Assembly (NCBI RefSeq): GCF_049898325.1
Contig: NZ_JAFCXL010000005.1
Coordinates: 124,001 to 188,000 of the forward strand
Source: JAFCUW01 sp049898325
Lineage (GTDB): Bacteria; Pseudomonadota; Gammaproteobacteria; Burkholderiales; Burkholderiaceae_D
Direction of reading: 5' to 3'
DNA length: 64,000 nucleotides
The translations under genes and the position numbers were made by a program. Shown piece after piece: positions 59,596-64,000 of the stretch (the first letter of the stretch is position 1; every line of letters starts with the position of its first letter). Under the pieces are notes generated by a model. That model searched no databases. It saw only the letters and a list, made by a program, of their open reading frames with translations, and was not told the origin of the DNA.

Positions 59596-61236
59596 ATGGG
59601 CAGCGACTGGCGGCCCCACTGGGGCGGGCGCGACCGCTACGTCATCTTCGCCAGCGCCTGGTGCGAGACGGCGTTTCGGCGCTGGGTGGGCCACTGGCAG
59701 GCCGACCCGGCGCGGCCCCGTCGCCTGCACGTCATCGCCGTCGCCGGCGGCCCCTTGCCCGGCTTCGCGCGCATGCTGCAAGACGATGCCGCCATCACGC
59801 TCGACCTGCTGCACGCGGCGCCGCTGGCCGCGCTGGCCCAGTTGCAGGCGCGTATCGACGCCGTCGAACTGGGCGAGGCCGCACTCGCTGAACTGGCGCG
59901 CCCGCTGGCGCGCCTGCTCAGCCTTGACGCGGTGCTGCAGGCGCCCGCGCTCGACCCCGCTGCCTGGCAGGCGCTGGCAGCGACCGGCTGGCTGCGCGAC
60001 GGTGCCGGTGTGGTGCGCTTTGCCACCCGCAAGCCGATCGCGCCGCCGCCGCCGCCGCCCACCCGCTGCGCCATCGTGATCGGCGCCGGCCTGGCCGGCG
60101 CCGCCGCCTGCGAACGCCTGTGCGCGCGCGGCTGGCAGGTGACGCTGCTCGAACGCCACCCGGCGGCGGCGATGGAAGCGTCGGGCAACCTGGCCGGCAT
60201 CACCATGCCGCTGCTGTCGAAGGACGACAACCTGGCCTCGCGCCTGTCGCGCGCGGCCTTCCTGTTCGCGCGCGCCTACTGGCAGCGGCTGGGCGGGGTC
60301 GGCGCCGCCATCGAGGGCGCCCGCTGCGGCGTGCTGCTGGCCGCGCGCGACCCTGACCACGCCGCCCTGCAGCGCGCCATCGCCGCCGCCCGCGCGCTGC
60401 CGCCCGACTACGCCGCCTGGTTCGACGGCGCCGCCGCCGGCCACCGTTTTGGCGCCATCGCCCCGCACGGCGCCTGGCTGTTCGCCGGCGGCGGCTGGAT
60501 CCGCCCGGGCAGCGCCGTTGCCGCCATGCTGGCCGCCTGCGGCGATCGCCTCGATGCGCGCTTTGGCGTGGGCGAGGTCAGCCTGCGGGGCGGCGCCGCC
60601 GGCTGGCAGGCGCACGGTGCCGACGGCCACCTGGTCGCCAGCGCGGCCAGCGTGATCATCGCCAGCGGCGCCGGCGCGCTCGCCCAGAGCGCCAGCCTGC
60701 CGCTCGAGCGCGTGCGCGGCCAGGTCACCCACCTGGCGCCCGGCACGGCCCCCGACCTGGGCCTGGTGCTGTGCCGCGAAGCCTACCTGACCCCGGCCGG
60801 CGCCGGCTGGCACTGCGCCGGCGCCACCTACGACGACGACGCCGATCCCGCCCTGCGCTGGTCGAGCCAGCAGCAGAACCTGGCCAATCTGCGCTCCATG
60901 CTGGCCGACGAGCGCGTGGCGCCGGCGGCGCCGCTGGCGGGCCGTGTCGGCTTTCGTGCCGTCGCCCCGGACCGCCTGCCGATGGTGGGCGCGGTGCCCG
61001 AGAGCGCCCATGCGGCCGGCACCGAGCGCCTGCGCGAACTGCCGCGCCAGCCAGGGGTGTATGCTTTACTGGCCTACGCCTCGCGCGGGCTGACCTGGGC
61101 GCCGCTGGCGGCCGAGCTGCTGGCGGCCAGCCTCGAAGGCGAGCCGCTGCCGCTCGAAGGCGAACTGGTCGCCGCGCTCGATCCGGGCCGCTTCCTGTTG
61201 CGCGCACGCCGCAGCCGGCCGGCCGGTCTGCGCTAA
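59596..61236 (+). CDS. mnmC: MnmC-like FAD oxidoreductase with eroded methyltransferase domain
   Basis: This 546-residue protein has a C-terminal FAD-dependent domain of MnmC (cmnm5s2U34 oxidoreductase) with the dinucleotide-binding IVIGAGLAGAAACE at about residues 158-171, SGNLAGITMPLLSKDDNLASRLSRAAF and VGFRAVAPDRLPMVGAVP. The N-terminal 150 residues should be the MnmD SAM methyltransferase, which in canonical MnmC fills about 250 residues. Here only a relic is readable: the motif ETGFGTG is replaced by FASAWCETA, then WQADPARPRRLHVIAV aligns with the same family region, and the catalytic part is missing. The oxidoreductase step of tRNA modification may be retained while the methyltransferase step is lost. 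Confidence 0.85.
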   Translation: MGSDWRPHWGGRDRYVIFASAWCETAFRRWVGHWQADPARPRRLHVIAVAGGPLPGFARMLQDDAAITLDLLHAAPLAALAQLQARIDAVELGEAALAELARPLARLLSLDAVLQAPALDPAAWQALAATGWLRDGAGVVRFATRKPIAPPPPPPTRCAIVIGAGLAGAAACERLCARGWQVTLLERHPAAAMEASGNLAGITMPLLSKDDNLASRLSRAAFLFARAYWQRLGGVGAAIEGARCGVLLAARDPDHAALQRAIAAARALPPDYAAWFDGAAAGHRFGAIAPHGAWLFAGGGWIRPGSAVAAMLAACGDRLDARFGVGEVSLRGGAAGWQAHGADGHLVASAASVIIASGAGALAQSASLPLERVRGQVTHLAPGTAPDLGLVLCREAYLTPAGAGWHCAGATYDDDADPALRWSSQQQNLANLRSMLADERVAPAAPLAGRVGFRAVAPDRLPMVGAVPESAHAAGTERLRELPRQPGVYALLAYASRGLTWAPLAAELLAASLEGEPLPLEGELVAALDPGRFLLRARRSRPAGLR

Positions 61237-61312
61237 ACGACGGGGGCGCGGGGCGGGTACAGGTATAATTGTCGCACGGCAATATTTCGGGCAGGCGCCC
61301 GCAGGAGCACCG

Positions 61313-62023
61313 ATGAGCACCAATGACACCCCCGTGCAGGCCGATCCGGGCGCCAATGAGCTATCCCTGTTTCTGGCTTCGACCGCCCACGACATGAAAA
61401 ATTCGCTGGGTATGCTGTCGGGCACGCTGGAAAAAATGCTCGACGGCGGCGCCGGCCAGTTTGACGCGCCGCAGCTGGGCCACATGCTCTACCAGACACG
61501 CCGCCTCAACGATAATCTGATGCATTTGCTGGCCCTGTACAAGCAGGTCGGCGACGGCGCCTACCCGTTCGATTTGCAGCCGCTGGCGGTGGCCCACCTG
61601 GCCGTGCAGGTGGCGTTGGGTGCGCGCGCGCTGCTGGCCGCGCGCGCCATCACCCTCGACACCGAGGTCGACCCGGCCCTGGTCTGGCATCTCGATGAAG
61701 ACCTGATCATCGGCGTACTGAGCCACGCCATCAACAACGCCGTCAATTACACGAAGGACCGCATCAGCTTGCGCATCGGCATGGTCGACGGTGCGCTGGA
61801 ATTGCGGGTGGAAGACAACGGCGCCGGCTATCCCGCCAGCATGCTGGCGGCGGGCCGCAGCGCGCCCCGCGCCATCAATTTCCGCACCAACAGCACGGGC
61901 CTGGGCCTGTATTTTTCCAGCAAGGTGGCGCAGATGCACAAGCACCGCCAGCGCAGCGGCAGCTTGCGGCTGGAAAACGGCGGCACGCTCGGTGGCGGCT
62001 GTTTTATATTGACCCTGCCATGA
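61313..62023 (+). CDS. Soluble sensor histidine kinase lacking a sensory domain
   Basis: This 236-residue protein starts almost directly at a kinase core. His26 in STAHDMKNSLGML is the likely phosphorylation site. The ATP-binding domain has the N box HAINNAVNYT, the G1 box VEDNGAGYP and a G2 box TGLGLYFSSKV. No transmembrane or sensory domain is present, so input must come from another protein. It overlaps by 4 nt (ATGA) with the REC-TPR response regulator gene, indicating a cognate pair. A TATAAT at 61264-61269 may be its -10. Confidence 0.85.
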   Translation: MSTNDTPVQADPGANELSLFLASTAHDMKNSLGMLSGTLEKMLDGGAGQFDAPQLGHMLYQTRRLNDNLMHLLALYKQVGDGAYPFDLQPLAVAHLAVQVALGARALLAARAITLDTEVDPALVWHLDEDLIIGVLSHAINNAVNYTKDRISLRIGMVDGALELRVEDNGAGYPASMLAAGRSAPRAINFRTNSTGLGLYFSSKVAQMHKHRQRSGSLRLENGGTLGGGCFILTLP

Positions 62024-63732
62024 GCGCACCCGTGACCGTGCCGGCTGGCGCGCCTGCCGTGCCTGGCGCGCCGGCGCCGGGCCCGATCAGCGTCTCGGCC
62101 ACCCTGGCCGACGTTGACTGGGCATCGAAAAATTACCTGGTGGTCGACGACTTCATTGGCATCCGTCAACTCTTGCGCGAAAGCTTGCGCAACCTGGGCG
62201 CCAAGAACATCGACCAGGCCTCCAGCGGCGGCGAAGCGATGGGCCTGTTGTCGCGCATCCGCTACGACGTGGTCCTGTGCGATTACAACCTGGGCGAGGG
62301 GAAGAACGGCCAGCAGGTACTGGAAGAGGCGCGCGTGCGCAATCTCTTGCTGCCCAGCAGCGTGTGGCTGATGGTGTCGGCCGAAAAAAGCGTCGAGTCG
62401 GTGATGGGCGCCGCCGAGCACCAGCCCGACGCCTACCTGATCAAGCCCATCACCGAGGGCGTGCTGCTGACGCGCCTGAACCGCGTGTGGCACAAGAAGC
62501 AGGTGTTCCGGATGATCGACCTGGCCTATGCGGAGAAGGATTATTTGCGCGCCGCCGCCCTGTGCGACGCCCAGATCGATATCGACAAGGTGCACCAGAT
62601 CGAGTTGTTGCGCATGAAGGCCAAGCTCATGCTCAAGAGCGGCGAACCTGATAAAGCCCGGCTCGCCTATGAGCGGGTGGTGCAGGAGCGCGAATACCAG
62701 TGGGCCAGGTCGGGGCTGGCGAAAATTCGCATGGCCAACGGCGAGTTCGAACAGGCGCGCCAGATCTTCCAGGGGGTGATTGCGGAAAACCGCTATTACA
62801 TCGACGCCTACGACCAGCTGGCCGCCGCCCACCAGCAGATGGGCCAGCTCGATGACGCCTGCAATGTGCTCGAGCGGGCCGCCAAGCTCTCGCCCAATTC
62901 CGTGCTGCGCCAGCGCAGCCTGGGGCAGGTGTGCCTGAAGCTGGGCAACCTGGCGATGGCGGAGAAGGCGTTTCGTAAATGCATTGCGATCGGTGAATAT
63001 TCGGTTATGAAAAGCCCGGACGCCTACCTGGGCCTGGCCCGCGTGTGCGGGCAAAAAAACGACGTCAAGGAAGCGCTGGCGCTGTTGCAAACAGTGATCA
63101 AGGAGTTTGCCGGCGACGACCTGATCGCCCTGCGCGCCAAGATCACCGAGGGCCTGGTGTACCATGAAAGCGGCGATTTCAGGCGCGCGCGCAAGGCCGG
63201 CGACGAGCTCGAAGTGCTGCTCAACAGCGACCCCGGCCGGCCCGAGGTGGCCGTCTGCCTGGACATGGCCGTGTTGCTGCTGGCGGTGGGCGTCAAGGAG
63301 GCGCCCGTCGAATTGCTCTGTTATGTGGCGCGCAACAACCACGACAATGCCGTCCTGCTCGACGAGGTGCAGCGCATTTTCGACAAGGCCCGCATGGCCG
63401 AGGAGGGCGCGGCTTACATCCGGGCCTCGAAGAAGGAAGCGACCGACCTGATGAACCAGGGCGTGTTGTTGTGGAGAAGCGGCAAGTTGCAAGAGGCGCT
63501 CGAGTGGATGCGCCATGCGCGCAAGATCTTGCCCAACAATATGCGCATTCTCTTCAACGCGGCGCAGATTCACTTGTCTCATATGCAACAATCGGGCTAC
63601 GATGCCCTGCTCAGTGCCGAGACCGCCCAAGTGTTGCTGCATATCGACCACATCCAGCCGGGACAGCAGCGCTTTGCCCAGCTGATGGAGCAGCTGGCGC
63701 GGCTGGTGCCGACCGAGCAAGCGGAGGCTTAG
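62020..63732 (+). CDS. Response regulator with C-terminal TPR repeats
   Basis: This 570-residue protein has an Ala/Pro-rich leader (residues 1-35) and a CheY-like receiver domain with the acidic pair Asp43-Asp44, phospho-acceptor Asp88 (VLCDYNLGEGKNG), Ser120 and Lys142 (YLIKPI). The rest (about 165-560) consists of TPR-like helical repeats (KAKLMLKSGEPDKARLAYERV and similar) with no DNA-binding or enzymatic domain. Output is therefore probably by protein interaction. It overlaps the soluble histidine kinase gene by 4 nt. The target is unknown; the next gene cannot be identified. Confidence 0.88.
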   Translation: MSAPVTVPAGAPAVPGAPAPGPISVSATLADVDWASKNYLVVDDFIGIRQLLRESLRNLGAKNIDQASSGGEAMGLLSRIRYDVVLCDYNLGEGKNGQQVLEEARVRNLLLPSSVWLMVSAEKSVESVMGAAEHQPDAYLIKPITEGVLLTRLNRVWHKKQVFRMIDLAYAEKDYLRAAALCDAQIDIDKVHQIELLRMKAKLMLKSGEPDKARLAYERVVQEREYQWARSGLAKIRMANGEFEQARQIFQGVIAENRYYIDAYDQLAAAHQQMGQLDDACNVLERAAKLSPNSVLRQRSLGQVCLKLGNLAMAEKAFRKCIAIGEYSVMKSPDAYLGLARVCGQKNDVKEALALLQTVIKEFAGDDLIALRAKITEGLVYHESGDFRRARKAGDELEVLLNSDPGRPEVAVCLDMAVLLLAVGVKEAPVELLCYVARNNHDNAVLLDEVQRIFDKARMAEEGAAYIRASKKEATDLMNQGVLLWRSGKLQEALEWMRHARKILPNNMRILFNAAQIHLSHMQQSGYDALLSAETAQVLLHIDHIQPGQQRFAQLMEQLARLVPTEQAEA

Positions 63733-63886
63733 AACCTATCCCGGTAGGTCGGAGTCGCTGCTTGCGCGCCTGGCAACCGATGGCCGCGTTGTTCGTCTTC
63801 GCATGGCTCGCCATGCGTCATCCTCGCGCCTTGCCCTCGGCTGCCATGCATCGCAATCCGCTTCCTCCTACCTACCGGGATAAGTT
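63733..63886. repeat. Palindromic intergenic repeat, copy 2
   Basis: This element closely resembles copy 1 at 4223-4378. Outer arms lie at 63733-63749 and 63870-63886 (16 of 17 pairs, with pairing extending further towards the REC-TPR stop codon). The central palindrome arms are CGCATGGC and GCCATGCG, at 63800-63807 and 63810-63817. Both copies share the segments GGAGTCGCTGCT, GCGCCTGGCAA, CTCGCGCC and ATCCGCTTCCTCC in the same order. It begins immediately after the stop codon of the REC-TPR gene. Confidence 0.85.
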
Positions 63887-63984
63887 CTTAGTTTGATTTG
63901 CACTCCCCCTGCGCGGGCGCCGAGTGCTAAACTGCTCACCCCGCGGGAGAAAGTTGGCCCGTTTTGTCCAGGAAAGGCACACGC

Positions 63985-64000
63985 ATGCGCGATATCGCAC
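63985..64000 (+). CDS. Start of a further gene (3' partial, unidentified)
   Basis: An ATG at 63985 follows AGGAAAG by 8 nt and opens MRDIA before the window ends. Five residues are too few to identify it. The MRDI start resembles some polysaccharide ligases, but this is only a guess. Confidence 0.45.

Noticed and set aside
1..64000. CRISPR arrays, tRNA or rRNA genes, prophage or insertion sequences
   Set aside because: No regularly spaced repeats, tRNA cloverleaf, rRNA sequence, transposase or integrase was seen.

Overview
The window is a GC-rich bacterial chromosome segment. Gene content points to a betaproteobacterium of the order Burkholderiales, most likely family Oxalobacteraceae (Janthinobacterium, Massilia or Duganella type). 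The signs are a ubiE/ubiJ/ubiB quinone cluster, a DUF502 gene next to aspS and nudB, a giant FAD/iron-sulfur oxidoreductase, and paired subclass B3 and class D beta-lactamases. This placement is inference from gene content; no rRNA, tRNA, phage, insertion sequence or CRISPR array is visible. Genes are dense, and operons often overlap by 1 to 11 nt.

Layout. 1-5.2 kb: end of a FAD-linked oxidase/4Fe-4S protein, a HIT protein, a DUF971 protein, then a palindromic repeat and ubiE. 5.2-9.1 kb: Tim44-like protein, terminator, ubiJ, ubiB and a TPMT-like methyltransferase. 9.1-13.0 kb: a beta-lactam response operon blaI-blaR1-B3 metallo-beta-lactamase-OXA enzyme behind a promoter with a perfect dyad; the BlaR1 sensor has Asn where the catalytic Lys should be. 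13.0-17.2 kb (minus strand): SnoaL-like protein, secreted hypothetical protein, and an HlyD/ABC-2 efflux operon. 17.2-22.0 kb: a minus-strand terminator with no gene feeding it, then FmdB, DUF502, aspS, nudB and an LprI-domain protein.

22.0-33.9 kb is a large organosulfur scavenging island of two divergent operons. The minus-strand operon encodes a SfnB/DszC-like flavoprotein, a MetNIQ-type importer, a DszA/NtaA-like monooxygenase and an SsuABC-type importer whose permease has an in-frame stop. The plus-strand operon is ssuE-ssuA-ssuD-ssuC-ssuB. A 13-bp perfect inverted repeat lies between them.

34.0-37.2 kb: an endonuclease/phosphatase, ClsB, Hsp15-like protein and a TetR regulator. 37.2-43.6 kb: a beta-oxidation operon (acyl-CoA dehydrogenase, FadB/FadN-type fusion, thiolase, then a terminator and an enoyl-CoA hydratase). 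43.6-48.4 kb: M20 peptidase, AI-2E family transporter, and a His-rich PadR/MFS pair with a perfect dyad operator. 48.4-55.4 kb: a beta-glucoside uptake cluster (TonB receptor, GH1 glucosidase, a truncated glucokinase-like protein, an AmpG-like MFS) controlled by a divergent LacI regulator with three matching operator-like sites. 55.4-64 kb: a GAF-GGDEF diguanylate cyclase, PaiB-like protein, tag, an MnmC protein whose methyltransferase domain is eroded, a soluble histidine kinase with a REC-TPR partner, a second copy of the palindromic repeat, and the first codons of a further gene.
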